NCBI RefSeq assembly: GCF_003581615.1
Contig: NZ_QXFH01000004.1
Coordinates: 62,001 to 126,000 of the forward strand
Length of the DNA: 64,000 bases
Direction: 5' to 3'
From: Flagellimonas lutimaris
Lineage (GTDB): Bacteria; Bacteroidota; Bacteroidia; Flavobacteriales; Flavobacteriaceae
Both the position numbers and the translations under genes were made by a program. The notes beneath the pieces were generated by a model that worked only from the letters and a program-made list of their open reading frames with translations, ran no database searches and was not told the DNA's origin. Shown piece by piece: positions 17,610 through 26,750 of this stretch (its first letter is position 1; every line of letters starts with the position of its first letter).

Positions 17610-18227
17610 CTACTCAAATAACCCGTGAATCTCCCCGTCTATACGGTTGATCACTTCGCCTAAATCCTCTGGGTTGTCCACAAAATCTAGATTGTCCACA
17701 TCAAAAATGAGCAACTTGCCCTTTTCGTAGGTGTTTACCCAAGCTTCATAACGTTCGTTCAAACGGCTGAGATAATCAATGGAAATGGAGTTTTCATAAT
17801 CACGTCCACGTTTATGAATCTGGCTTACCAAGTTGGGGATGGAGCTACGTAGATAAATCATCAAATCGGGCGGTTGCACCAAAGTTTCCATCAACTCAAA
17901 AAGCCCTTTGTAATTTTCAAAATCACGGTTGGTCATCAACCCCATGGCATGGAGGTTGGGCGCAAAAATATGGGCATCCTCGTAAATGGTCCGATCCTGT
18001 ATTACACTCTTCCCACTTTCCCTAATTTTCAGGATTTGACGGTACCTGCTGTTCAAAAAGTAAATTTGAAGGTTAAAGCTCCATCGTTCCATTTGAGTGT
18101 AAAAATCGTCGAGGTATGGATTGTCCACCACATCCTCAAAATGGGCATCCCATTTATAATGTTTTGCAAGTAAGTTTGTTAAAGTCGTTTTTCCAGCGCC
18201 AATATTTCCTGCTACAGCAATATGCAT
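17610..18227 (-). CDS. Deoxynucleoside kinase
   Basis: 205 residues. P-loop GNIGAGKTTLTNLL at residues 7-20, substrate-binding region YFLNSRYRQ, the QDRTIYEDAHIF DRS-like motif near residue 75 and the LID QIHKRGRDYE. This is the dNK/dGK/dAK family that phosphorylates deoxynucleosides using ATP. The ATG at 18227 (MHIAVAGNIG) is chosen because it puts the P-loop at the usual distance from the N-terminus; an upstream alternative would add 19 residues with no family similarity. Specificity not evident. Divergent from metK. Confidence 0.92.
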   Translation of the reverse strand: MHIAVAGNIGAGKTTLTNLLAKHYKWDAHFEDVVDNPYLDDFYTQMERWSFNLQIYFLNSRYRQILKIRESGKSVIQDRTIYEDAHIFAPNLHAMGLMTNRDFENYKGLFELMETLVQPPDLMIYLRSSIPNLVSQIHKRGRDYENSISIDYLSRLNERYEAWVNTYEKGKLLIFDVDNLDFVDNPEDLGEVINRIDGEIHGLFE

Positions 18228-18379
18228 GGGGTGTGATTGTTTTAAGTTGGTGTATGGTAACCAGAGAATTTCTAATCGTCGCAATATACAAAGTATATCC
18301 TCTTGAAGAAAAAAAACTGGTTTAAATACCCCATCTTATATTAGGGGAAAACAAAGTTTTAAAATATGTTCCAAATACG

Positions 18380-18387
18380 TATTTTTG
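18380..18387 (+). promoter_or_regulatory. Candidate -7 box of the metK leader transcript
   Basis: TATTTTTG, exact TAnnTTTG. Transcription would begin about 18394, giving a leader of nearly 160 nt before metK. Confidence 0.55.
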
Positions 18388-18393
18388 CACTTC

Positions 18394-18540
18394 AAAAACG
18401 AGGAAAGATTTGACTGATTGCAACCTCGGTTACCTTTAAAGGGTATACGAAAAATGCTAAAGCAGTTCTTGTCAGCTTCTGCTGATATCTCTTCAATAAG
18501 GGTTTGGGACTTCTTCGCACTTTTGTCAAATCTTCATTTT
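18394..18540 (+). ncRNA. Structured RNA leader upstream of metK (unassigned)
   Basis: The 324-bp gap between the divergent kinase and metK holds a candidate structured RNA. A perfect 10-bp long-range stem joins AAGATTTGAC (18405-18414) to GTCAAATCTT (18525-18534), enclosing 110 nt. Inside are a tight hairpin TCAGC-TTCT-GCTGA (18472-18485), a possible CAACC/GGTTTG pairing (18421-18425 with about 18501-18506) and an alternative CGAGG/CCTCG helix (18400-18404 with 18424-18428) that overlaps the closing stem. The closed stem ends 17 nt before the metK ATG. It is not a SAM-I box. It may be a cis-regulator of metK or a separate small RNA such as a 6S-type RNA; I cannot decide from sequence alone. 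Confidence 0.5.
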
Positions 18541-18551
18541 AAATAAGAGAA

Positions 18552-19805
18552 ATGGCGTATTTATTTACATCAGAATCCGTTAGTGAGGGGCACCCAGATA
18601 AGATTGCGGATCAGATTAGTGATGCATTGTTGGATAATTTTTTGGCCTTTGACCCAGAGAGTAAAGTGGCCTGCGAAACTTTAGTGACCACTGGCCAGGT
18701 AGTTTTGGCTGGAGAAGTGAAAAGTCATACCTATGTTGACCTGCAAAGTATAGCCCGCGAGGTTATCAATAAAATTGGGTATACCAAAGGAGAGTATAAA
18801 TTTAGTGGGGATTCCTGTGGGGTAATTTCATTGATTCACGAACAATCACAGGACATCAATCAAGGAGTTGACCGCGGTACCAAGGAGGAACAAGGTGCAG
18901 GTGACCAAGGGATGATGTTCGGCTATGCCACCACGGAGACCGATAACTATATGCCTTTGGCGTTGGATATCTCTCACAAGATTTTAGAGGTTCTGGCCCA
19001 TTTAAGAAGAGAGGGAATCCGAATTCCATATTTACGTCCTGATGCAAAGGCACAGGTGACCATTGAATATTCCGATGATAATATTCCGCAACGGATAGAG
19101 ACAATTGTAGTTTCTACCCAACACGATGAATTTGATGCCGATGATACCATGTTGGCCAAAATCAAAGATGATATCATCAATATCTTGATTCCAGAAGTAA
19201 AGAAGTTGTTGCCTGAGAGCATTCAAAAATTATTTACGGACGATATAAAATATCACATCAACCCAACGGGGAAGTTTGTGATCGGAGGTCCTCACGGTGA
19301 TGCTGGCCTTACGGGAAGAAAGATTATTGTGGATACCTACGGAGGAAAAGGAGCCCACGGAGGTGGTGCTTTTAGTGGAAAAGACCCGAGCAAAGTGGAC
19401 CGAAGTGCGGCCTATGCGGCGCGCCACATGGCCAAGAATTTGGTGGCTGCCGGTGTTGCCGGTGAGATTTTGGTACAGGTAAGCTATGCTATCGGAGTGG
19501 TGGAGCCCACATCCATTTTTGTGGACACCTATAGTTCTTCCAATGTTGACATGACCGATGGAGAGATTGCCAAAAAGGCATCGGAACTTTTCGATATGCG
19601 ACCTTTTGCCATTGAAGAACGCTTAAAATTACGTAACCCGATTTATTTGGAGACCGCTGCTTATGGTCATTTGGGCAAAGAACCTAGAACCGTGACCAAG
19701 GTTTTTGAATCTCCTTACAACGGTAGAATCGAAAAAGAAGTGGAGTTGTTCACATGGGAAAAACTGGATATGGTGGATAAGGTGAAAGAGACTTTTGGTT
19801 TATAA
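18552..19805 (+). CDS. metK: S-adenosylmethionine synthetase
   Basis: 417 residues with all signatures: [17 protein letters not shown] at the N-terminus (ATP and methionine site), the nonapeptide [12 protein letters not shown] near residue 115 and [20 protein letters not shown] near residue 270. It makes SAM from methionine and ATP in the cytoplasm as a tetramer. It supplies the ligand sensed by the two SAM-I riboswitches in this window. It has its own leader with strong secondary structure and a downstream terminator, so it is a single-gene unit. Confidence 0.98.
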   Translation: MAYLFTSESVSEGHPDKIADQISDALLDNFLAFDPESKVACETLVTTGQVVLAGEVKSHTYVDLQSIAREVINKIGYTKGEYKFSGDSCGVISLIHEQSQDINQGVDRGTKEEQGAGDQGMMFGYATTETDNYMPLALDISHKILEVLAHLRREGIRIPYLRPDAKAQVTIEYSDDNIPQRIETIVVSTQHDEFDADDTMLAKIKDDIINILIPEVKKLLPESIQKLFTDDIKYHINPTGKFVIGGPHGDAGLTGRKIIVDTYGGKGAHGGGAFSGKDPSKVDRSAAYAARHMAKNLVAAGVAGEILVQVSYAIGVVEPTSIFVDTYSSSNVDMTDGEIAKKASELFDMRPFAIEERLKLRNPIYLETAAYGHLGKEPRTVTKVFESPYNGRIEKEVELFTWEKLDMVDKVKETFGL

Positions 19806-19828
19806 CCATTATTTATAAAATAAAGATG

Positions 19829-19857
19829 AAAAGGGGCTTCGATAGGGCTCCTTTTTT
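19829..19857 (+). terminator. Intrinsic terminator after metK
   Basis: AAAAGGGGC pairs with GCTCCTTTT (9 bp, one G-U) around a 9-nt loop and is followed by TTT. Confidence 0.8.
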
Positions 19858-19910
19858 ATTGGCATACTCCCGTTAACTTTAGTAGCTTTAGCCTATCAAA
19901 AAGAGTACAT

Positions 19911-21845
19911 ATGAGAAGTTCCGTTAGAATTCTGTTTCTGAGTATTTTAATGTTGACGGTGACCGTCAGTTGTAAAAAAACAACCAAGACCGAGGTCCAG
20001 GAGGTTGACACCTATGTCGCCGACAATTACACTAAGAAGGAAGTCGACATTGAAATGCGGGATGGGATAAAACTGCATACCACCATTTACTCCCCGAAGG
20101 ATACTTCCAAAGAGTACCCTATCATTATGCAACGGACTCCTTATAGTTCAAGACCTTATGGAGAAGATAATTTCAGAACTAAAATAGGTCCTAATGAGCA
20201 CTTGATGAAAGAAGGTAATATTATTGTTTATCAAGATGTGCGGGGAAGATGGCTTAGCGAAGGGCATTATGAAAATATGAGGGCTTATATTCCCAATAAA
20301 ACCTCCGATGACCAAGTGGATGAAAGTTCTGATACTTACGATACCATTGAATGGTTAGTGAACAATGTAGAGAACAATAACGGAAATGTAGGGGTTTGGG
20401 GAATATCCTATCCAGGGTTTTATGCCACCTACGCAACGGTGGATGCGCATCCCGCGCTAAAGGCCTCTTCACCACAAGCTTGTATCGGGGATTTCTTTTT
20501 TGATGATTTTCACCATAACGGTGCTTATTTGTTAAGTTATTTTAGAGCTACGTCGCTTTTTGGAACGCCAAGACCCAATGGTGACCAACCTATTGATACG
20601 GCATGGTACACATTGCCAAAATTACCTACGGAGGACCAATATCAATTCTTTTTGGATGCAGGGCCCCTCAAAAATTTGGATTACTTTTTTGAATACGAAA
20701 CTGCAGATACTCCCACCATGCGTCCCGAAGGTGTAACGGATGATTTCTTTTGGAACGAATTGAAAGAACACCCTAATTATGACGCCATGTGGCAAAGTAG
20801 AGGGTTGATACAACATCTTAAAAATGTGAAAAGTAATGTGGCCACTATGATTGTAGGAGGTTGGTTTGATGCCGAAGATCTTTCAGGACCTCTTGAAACC
20901 TACAAAAACATTGAAAAGTATAACGATGGTAATTACAATACCATGGTATTTGGTCCTTGGGATCATGGAGGTTGGGCTAGAGACAGGGAAAGAAATGTAG
21001 TGGGCAACTACTATTTTGGGGATTCCATTTCCTTATTTTTTCAAGAAAAAATCGAAACCAAATTCTTCAATCATTTCCTAAAAGGAGAAGGCGATATGGA
21101 TTCAGGATTGCCAGAAGCTTTTGTATTCGACACAGGAAAAAAAGAATGGAAGCAGTATGGAACTTGGCCGCCAGAAAATGCGACCAAACAAACCATGTAT
21201 TTATCCGATGACCAAGAACTCACTTCCGAGCAAAAAGAAACCACGGGAATTCAATTTATCAGCAATGTAAAAAAACCTGTTCCATATTCCGAAGATGTGA
21301 AGACAGTTTTCACACCGAGAAAATATATGACAGATGATCAGCGTTTCGCTGCCAGACGTTCCGATGTTTTGGTATTCGAAACCGATGTGATGGACGAGGA
21401 TTTTACCTTGGCTGGAGACATTATGGCAAACCTAAAAGTGGCCACAACGGGAACTGCAGCGGATTGGATCGTAAAGGTAATTGATGTTCACCCTCCGGAA
21501 ACGGAGACCAACGAGGAAATGCAAGACCACCTTAAAATGAGCAACTACCATTTAATGGTAAGGAGTGAAGTGCTCCGTGGACGTTTTAGGAACAGTTTTT
21601 CCGAGCCAGAGCCATTCACGCCAAATCAAAAGACCGATGTGAACATCAAGCTTCAGGATGTGTTCCATACCATTAAAAAAGGACACAAATTGCAAATTCA
21701 GGTGCAGAGTACCTGGTTCCCGCTTATCGATTTGAACCCGCAGACATATGTGGAGAATATCTTTAAGGCGGATGAAGATGATTTCAAAACACAAACGCAT
21801 ACTGTTTTTACCGATTCCAATATTGAGTTTACGGTGTCGAAATAG
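19911..21845 (+). CDS. CocE/NonD-family hydrolase, lipoprotein
   Basis: 644 residues. MRSSVRILFLSILMLTVTVSC is a lipoprotein signal. The alpha/beta-hydrolase core begins with VDIEMRDGIKLHTTIYSP and contains the nucleophile Ser in VGVWGISYPGFYAT and the catalytic His in FGPWDHGGWAR; an Asp lies in the GGWFDAEDLSG region. The C-terminal third is the jelly-roll domain of X-Pro dipeptidyl peptidase/CocE proteins (DVLVFETDVMDEDFTLAGDI, LQIQVQSTWFPLIDLNPQTY). Relatives include cocaine esterase, alpha-amino-acid ester hydrolases and glutaryl-7-ACA acylases; in this phylum a peptide or amino-acid ester substrate is likely. Located at a membrane facing the periplasm or exterior. Confidence 0.9.
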   Translation: MRSSVRILFLSILMLTVTVSCKKTTKTEVQEVDTYVADNYTKKEVDIEMRDGIKLHTTIYSPKDTSKEYPIIMQRTPYSSRPYGEDNFRTKIGPNEHLMKEGNIIVYQDVRGRWLSEGHYENMRAYIPNKTSDDQVDESSDTYDTIEWLVNNVENNNGNVGVWGISYPGFYATYATVDAHPALKASSPQACIGDFFFDDFHHNGAYLLSYFRATSLFGTPRPNGDQPIDTAWYTLPKLPTEDQYQFFLDAGPLKNLDYFFEYETADTPTMRPEGVTDDFFWNELKEHPNYDAMWQSRGLIQHLKNVKSNVATMIVGGWFDAEDLSGPLETYKNIEKYNDGNYNTMVFGPWDHGGWARDRERNVVGNYYFGDSISLFFQEKIETKFFNHFLKGEGDMDSGLPEAFVFDTGKKEWKQYGTWPPENATKQTMYLSDDQELTSEQKETTGIQFISNVKKPVPYSEDVKTVFTPRKYMTDDQRFAARRSDVLVFETDVMDEDFTLAGDIMANLKVATTGTAADWIVKVIDVHPPETETNEEMQDHLKMSNYHLMVRSEVLRGRFRNSFSEPEPFTPNQKTDVNIKLQDVFHTIKKGHKLQIQVQSTWFPLIDLNPQTYVENIFKADEDDFKTQTHTVFTDSNIEFTVSK

Positions 21846-21882
21846 AAAATAGAAGTTCGTGGGGCAAGGTTGTTTGATGAAA

Positions 21883-21913
21883 ATTTTCCAAAAGATTAGG
21901 AAAATCAATTTTT
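21883..21913 (+). terminator. Likely terminator after the CocE-type gene
   Basis: ATTTTCC (21883-21889) pairs with GGAAAAT (21899-21905), followed by CAATTTTT. A further inverted pair TTCGTGG/CCACGAA flanks it. AT-rich, so moderate confidence. Confidence 0.5.
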
Positions 21914-21957
21914 CCATCAGTATATTTGTTCCACGAAGTTCAAACACGTATTGTTAG

Positions 21958-22090
21958 TTATCAAGAAAGGTGGAGGGAATAGACCCGTTGAAGCCTTAGC
22001 AACCCTTGACCCTAGTCAAGAAGGTGCTACATTCTATCCCTTTGGGAATAGATAACATCACAGGTGGTTTCTGCCCCTTCTTTCTTATAA
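21958..22090 (+). promoter_or_regulatory. SAM-I (S-box) riboswitch upstream of the metX-thrA fusion
   Basis: The S-box core is easy to read: AAGAAAGGTGGAGGGA at the 5' side, then GAAGCCTTAGCAACCC, AAGGTGCTACATTCTATCCC and GAATAGATAACATC. The closing stem P1 pairs TTAT..AAGAAAG at 21958-21969 with CTTTCTTATAA ending at 22090. The controlled gene makes O-acylhomoserine precursors, a normal target. No terminator with a T-run follows; instead a small hairpin lies just before the start codon, so control may be at translation. Confidence 0.95.
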
Positions 22091-22112
22091 CCTTTACTAT
22101 TTATTAATTTTT

Positions 22113-22128
22113 GACCCTTTTGAGGGTC
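22113..22128 (+). promoter_or_regulatory. Hairpin between S-box and start codon (possible expression platform)
   Basis: GACCC-TTTTGA-GGGTC forms a 5-bp stem ending 13 nt before the ATG at 22142. There is no T-run behind it, which argues for masking of ribosome entry rather than termination. Confidence 0.4.
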
Positions 22129-22141
22129 TATAGTCGTTTAT

Positions 22142-25100
22142 ATGGATTTAAGGCATTTGGCCATATCAGATTTTAAAACGTTGAGCGGGTCCGTTCAGGA
22201 CTTGAAATTGTCCTATCAAGTTTTTGGGAAACCGTTGCATACGGCGCCCATTATTTTGGTGAACCACGCGCTCACGGGGAATTCCAATGTTGCTGGAAAA
22301 GATGGGTGGTGGTCCGATTTGATTGGTGACGGAAAATGTATCGATACCGAGAAGTATACCATTTTATCTTTTAATATTCCTGGCAATGGTTTTGATGGTT
22401 TCATTATTGAAAACTATAAGGATTTTGTAGCTGGAGATATCGCGAGAATGTTCCTCTGGGGATTGGAGCAATTAAAGATTGATAAACTTTTCACCATTAT
22501 CGGTGGCTCGTTGGGAGGTGGCATAGCTTGGGAAATGACAGCCCTAAACCCAAATATCACAGAGCATTTGATTCCCGTGGCATCTGATTGGAAATCCACG
22601 GATTGGCTGATTGCCAACTGTCAGATTCAAGAGCAGTTTTTGGTAAATTCCAAACAACCCGTGCACGATGCCCGTATGCATGCCATGTTGTGTTACCGCA
22701 CGCCAGAATCCTTCAAAGAAAGATTTAAAAGAAGCACCAACGAAGAACTACAGGTTTTTAATGTGGAATCTTGGTTAATGCATCACGGTAAAAAGCTGCA
22801 GGAACGTTTTCAGCTGTCCGCCTATAAATTGATGAACCAACTGTTGAAGTCCATAGATATCACCCGTAATGGGGAAGAGGCTTTCAAGGCTTTACAGGAA
22901 AGTGATACCAAAATCCATATTATTGGGGTTAATTCTGATTTGTTTTTTACGGCGGAAGAGAACAAAGAAACTTTTAAAAGATTGGCTCAGGCCAATACCA
23001 ATGTCACTTATGGTGAGGTGCAATCGGTACACGGTCACGATGCCTTTTTGATGGAGTTTGAGCAGCTGGAAAAATTGTTGGAGACCGTTTTCCAGACGAA
23101 CACGGAGCGAATCAAAATCTTAAAATTTGGTGGAAAGTCCTTGGCCAACGGTGAAGGCATCCAACGCGTTTTGAATATCATCAACAAAAGATATGAAGAT
23201 AAAGAGCACTTCGCAGTTGTAGTTTCCGCCCGGGGTAAGGCCACGGACCAACTGGAAAACTTGTTGGAAAAAGCTGCCAAGGGAGCTGATTTTCAGACTG
23301 ATTTGAAAAAGTTTGCAGATTATCAGAAAAACAATGTTGAACGTGTTGCCATTGATGATGAATTGGCTGCCATTGAAAAAATATTGAATGGGGTTTCCCT
23401 AACAGGGGATTACAGTCTCAAAACCAAGGATGAAGTGTTGTCCTATGGTGAATTGATCTCTGGTAAATATGTGACTGCCGCCTTAAATGCAAAAGGAATC
23501 AAGGCAACATTACTCGACTCTCGTCAACTTATTAAAACAGATGATAGTTTTAGCAATGCAGAGGTAGACGAGGGACTTTCCAAAGAAAATGTGATACGTT
23601 ATTTCCATAATCTGGAATCAGGAACTATTCCTGTGGTTACTGGTTTTATTGCCTCCAATAAGGAAGGGGTTACCACGACATTAGGAAGAAACGGTACCAA
23701 CTATTCGGCGGCTTTGCTGGCCAATTTCTTGGATGCAGGCGAACTAATCAATTACACACATGTGGACGGTATCTTTACCGCAAACCCGGACTTGGTGCAA
23801 GATGCGAAGGTAATCGATGTAATATCGTATAGTGAGGCCAACGAATTGGCGAATTTTGGTGCCAACATTCTTCATGCGAAGACCATAATTCCATTGATTG
23901 AGAAAAATATCCCGTTGCGTATCTCTAATACGTTCAATGATGATAGCGAGGGAACTTTAATTGGTCCAAAAAGCGGTAATGGAGGAATTAAATCCCTTTC
24001 GGTGTTGGACAATATGGCCCTTATTAATTTAGAGGGTAGGGGTCTGCTTGGTAAAGTTGGAGTTGACATGCGGATTTTTAGAGCTTTAGGCCAAAATGGA
24101 ATTAGTGTGGGTATTGTTTCCCAAGGTTCTTCCGAGCGTGGTATTGGTTTGGTTGTGGATGAATCCCAAGCGGACAAGGCCAAAAAAGTGCTTGACCAAG
24201 AATTTGAGACGGATTACTCTTCCCAGGACATTAACCAGATTTCGGTGGTAAAGGATGTTTCGGTTATTTCCATTGTGGGAATGGATTTAAGCAGCTTCCA
24301 TAGACCGTTCAATGCCCTGGCTAAAAACCAAATCACGCCCTTACTGTTCAATAACACGGTTACAGGCAAGAATGTGAGTATGGTGGTGAAGAAATCCGAT
24401 TTGCACAAGGCTATCAATGTGATACATGGGCAAATTTTTGGAATTGCAAAGAAAATCAATTTGGCCTTGTTCGGACATGGTAATGTGGGAGGCACTTTGA
24501 TAAGTCAGATCTTGGATTCTGATAAAAGTATTGCAGAGCGAAAAAGCATAGATTTAAAAGTGTTTGCCGTGGCAAATTCAAGAAAAGTGCTTTTGGATGC
24601 TTCTGGTGTTGGCGCAGATTGGAAAAAACGTTTGGAAAAAGAGGGACAGCCCTATCAAATTGAAGATATTACTGCCTTCGCCAAGCAACATCATTTAGAA
24701 AATCTGATTGCTGTAGACAATACGGCGAGCAAAACATTTGTGGAGCAATACGAATCATTGATTGAGCATGGATTTGATTTGGTTTCATCAAACAAAATTG
24801 CAAACACACTTAGTTTTGAGAAATATAAATCGGTACGGAAGTGTTTAGATAAAAATCAAAAGCAATACCTCTACGAAACCAATGTGGGGGCAGGGCTTCC
24901 GCTGATAGATACCATTAAGTTATTACATTTATCAGGGGAGAACATTACCCGAATCAAAGGGGTGTTCTCTGGGTCGTTGAGCTATATTTTCAATACCTTT
25001 TCAGAGAAAGATGTTTCCTTTTCGGAGATTGTGAAGGAGGCGATGGAAAGTGGGTTTACCGAGCCTGACCCAAGGGAGGATTTGTCTGGTAATGATGTGG

Positions 25101-25525
25101 GAAGGAAATTGTTGATTTTGGCTAGGGAGCTGGACCTTCAAAACGAGTTTTCCGATATTGATGTACAAAACCTGATTCCTGAGGAGCTTCAAACCTTGGA
25201 TTTTGAGAAATTTATGGGTCGCATCGGAGAGATGGATGACATTTATAGGAAAATTAAGGAGGACCAGAAACAAGGTTATGTTTTGCGCTATGTTGGAGAT
25301 TTACATGGAGATTTACAGCAAGACAAAGGAGTTTTGGATGTGAAATTGGTTTCCGTACCCAAAGAAAGTGCCTTGGGGCAGGTGAAAGGTTCCGATTCCA
25401 TAATAGAGATTTACACGGAATCCTACGGAGAGCACCCTTTGGTGATTCAAGGAGCTGGCGCCGGAGCCGCCGTTACGGCAAGAGGAGTATTTGGTGACAT
25501 TTTAAGAATAGCAGAAAAGATATGA
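22142..25525 (+). CDS. Trifunctional fusion: homoserine O-acyltransferase (MetX-like), aspartokinase and homoserine dehydrogenase
   Basis: 1127 residues in one unbroken frame. Residues 1 to about 320 are a MetX-type alpha/beta hydrolase: NHALTGNSNVAG, nucleophile in IIGGSLGGGIAWEM, late Asp in GVNSDLFF and His in SVHGHDAFLMEF. From about 324 comes aspartokinase (ILKFGGKSLANGEGI, then TLGRNGTNYSAALLANF and GVFTANP-like HVDGIFTANPDLV), followed by two ACT-like regulatory repeats to about 765. From about 770 comes homoserine dehydrogenase (LALFGHGNVGG, then GAGLPLIDTIKLLHLSGENI and SGNDVGRKLLILARELD). It would catalyse the first and third pathway steps and then acylate homoserine towards methionine. 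It is preceded by a SAM-I riboswitch and overlaps the sulfhydrylase gene by 4 bp. Confidence 0.93.
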   Translation: MDLRHLAISDFKTLSGSVQDLKLSYQVFGKPLHTAPIILVNHALTGNSNVAGKDGWWSDLIGDGKCIDTEKYTILSFNIPGNGFDGFIIENYKDFVAGDIARMFLWGLEQLKIDKLFTIIGGSLGGGIAWEMTALNPNITEHLIPVASDWKSTDWLIANCQIQEQFLVNSKQPVHDARMHAMLCYRTPESFKERFKRSTNEELQVFNVESWLMHHGKKLQERFQLSAYKLMNQLLKSIDITRNGEEAFKALQESDTKIHIIGVNSDLFFTAEENKETFKRLAQANTNVTYGEVQSVHGHDAFLMEFEQLEKLLETVFQTNTERIKILKFGGKSLANGEGIQRVLNIINKRYEDKEHFAVVVSARGKATDQLENLLEKAAKGADFQTDLKKFADYQKNNVERVAIDDELAAIEKILNGVSLTGDYSLKTKDEVLSYGELISGKYVTAALNAKGIKATLLDSRQLIKTDDSFSNAEVDEGLSKENVIRYFHNLESGTIPVVTGFIASNKEGVTTTLGRNGTNYSAALLANFLDAGELINYTHVDGIFTANPDLVQDAKVIDVISYSEANELANFGANILHAKTIIPLIEKNIPLRISNTFNDDSEGTLIGPKSGNGGIKSLSVLDNMALINLEGRGLLGKVGVDMRIFRALGQNGISVGIVSQGSSERGIGLVVDESQADKAKKVLDQEFETDYSSQDINQISVVKDVSVISIVGMDLSSFHRPFNALAKNQITPLLFNNTVTGKNVSMVVKKSDLHKAINVIHGQIFGIAKKINLALFGHGNVGGTLISQILDSDKSIAERKSIDLKVFAVANSRKVLLDASGVGADWKKRLEKEGQPYQIEDITAFAKQHHLENLIAVDNTASKTFVEQYESLIEHGFDLVSSNKIANTLSFEKYKSVRKCLDKNQKQYLYETNVGAGLPLIDTIKLLHLSGENITRIKGVFSGSLSYIFNTFSEKDVSFSEIVKEAMESGFTEPDPREDLSGNDVGRKLLILARELDLQNEFSDIDVQNLIPEELQTLDFEKFMGRIGEMDDIYRKIKEDQKQGYVLRYVGDLHGDLQQDKGVLDVKLVSVPKESALGQVKGSDSIIEIYTESYGEHPLVIQGAGAGAAVTARGVFGDILRIAEKI

Positions 25526-26694
25526 GCAATAAGGGCAAAAAATTCGAAACAGAAGCAATAAGAACCCAAATGGAGCGCAGTCAAAATTTGGAGCATTCCA
25601 GCCCCATTTATATGACATCGAGCTTTGTTTTTGAAGACGCGGAGGACATGCGTGCCTCTTTTGCGGAGGAAAAGCAACGCAATATTTATTCGCGGTATTC
25701 CAATCCCAATTCGAACGAACTTATTGAAAAAGTGTGCAAGATGGAAGGTGCCGAGAATGGTTTTGCCTATGCTTCGGGTATGGCAGCAGTTTTTTCCACC
25801 TTGGCAGCTTTATTGGATGCTGGAGACCATGTGATATCATCCAAGAGTATTTTTGGGTCTACCCATACCTTGTTTACGCAATTTTTTCCCAAATGGAACA
25901 TTGGCACAAGCTATTTTGATGCCAACGATTTATCAACAATTGAAGGGTTGATTCAACCCAATACCAAAATACTTTATGCTGAAACGCCTACCAACCCAGG
26001 GGTAGATGTGCTGGACTTGGAAGTGTTGGGCAAGATTGCCAAAAAACACAACCTCATTTTTATTGTAGACAATTGTTTTGCGACGCCATATTTACAACAA
26101 CCCATAAAATTTGGAGCGGATTTAGTCATTCACTCTGGTACTAAGTTGATGGACGGACAGGGAAGAGTCTTGGCTGGAATCACGGTAGGTAGTGGTGACT
26201 TGATGGATAAAGTATATCGTTTTTCCCGAATTACAGGACCTGCTTTGTCTCCTTTTAATGCATGGGTGTTGTCCCGAAGCCTAGAAACTTTGGCGATTAG
26301 AGTGGATAGACATTGTGAAAACGCCTTAAAATTGGCAACCTATTTAGAAAGTCATGATAAAATTGAATGGGTCAAATATCCATTTTTGAAATCGCACCCA
26401 AAGCATGAAATTGCCAAAAAACAAATGAAAGCTGGTGGATGTGTTGTGGCATTTCAAGTAAAAGGAGGTCTGGAAGCGGGCAGAGAATTCTTCGATAGTA
26501 TTCAGTTACTGTCCTTATCCGCCAATTTGGGAGATGCTAGAAGTATTGTAACGCATCCTGCATCTACTACACATAGTAAGTTGACAACAGAAGAACGGGA
26601 GGCTGTAGGGATTTCCAATGGTATGGTTCGGGTTTCTGTTGGATTGGAGCATATCGATGACATTATTGCGGATATAAAACAGGCGCTGGGTTAA
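25522..26694 (+). CDS. O-acylhomoserine sulfhydrylase / trans-sulfuration PLP enzyme
   Basis: 390 residues of the Cys/Met-metabolism PLP family: YSRYSNPNSNELIEKVCKME, YASGMAAVFSTLAALLDAGD, AETPTNPGVDVLD, FIVDNCFATPYLQQP and the PLP lysine in IHSGTKLMDGQGRVLAG. The C-terminal SLSANLGDARSIVTHPAS is standard. The gene overlaps the end of the acyltransferase-containing fusion by ATGA, so its most likely reaction is O-acylhomoserine plus sulfide giving homocysteine (MetZ/MetY type). Cystathionine gamma-synthase activity cannot be excluded from sequence. Same S-box control as the fusion gene. Confidence 0.9.
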   Translation: MSNKGKKFETEAIRTQMERSQNLEHSSPIYMTSSFVFEDAEDMRASFAEEKQRNIYSRYSNPNSNELIEKVCKMEGAENGFAYASGMAAVFSTLAALLDAGDHVISSKSIFGSTHTLFTQFFPKWNIGTSYFDANDLSTIEGLIQPNTKILYAETPTNPGVDVLDLEVLGKIAKKHNLIFIVDNCFATPYLQQPIKFGADLVIHSGTKLMDGQGRVLAGITVGSGDLMDKVYRFSRITGPALSPFNAWVLSRSLETLAIRVDRHCENALKLATYLESHDKIEWVKYPFLKSHPKHEIAKKQMKAGGCVVAFQVKGGLEAGREFFDSIQLLSLSANLGDARSIVTHPASTTHSKLTTEEREAVGISNGMVRVSVGLEHIDDIIADIKQALG

Positions 26695-26750
26695 TGCTAT
26701 GGAAGGCTATTTTTAGGGGGTAGATTGTTAATTTTCCCTATATTCGTGTG

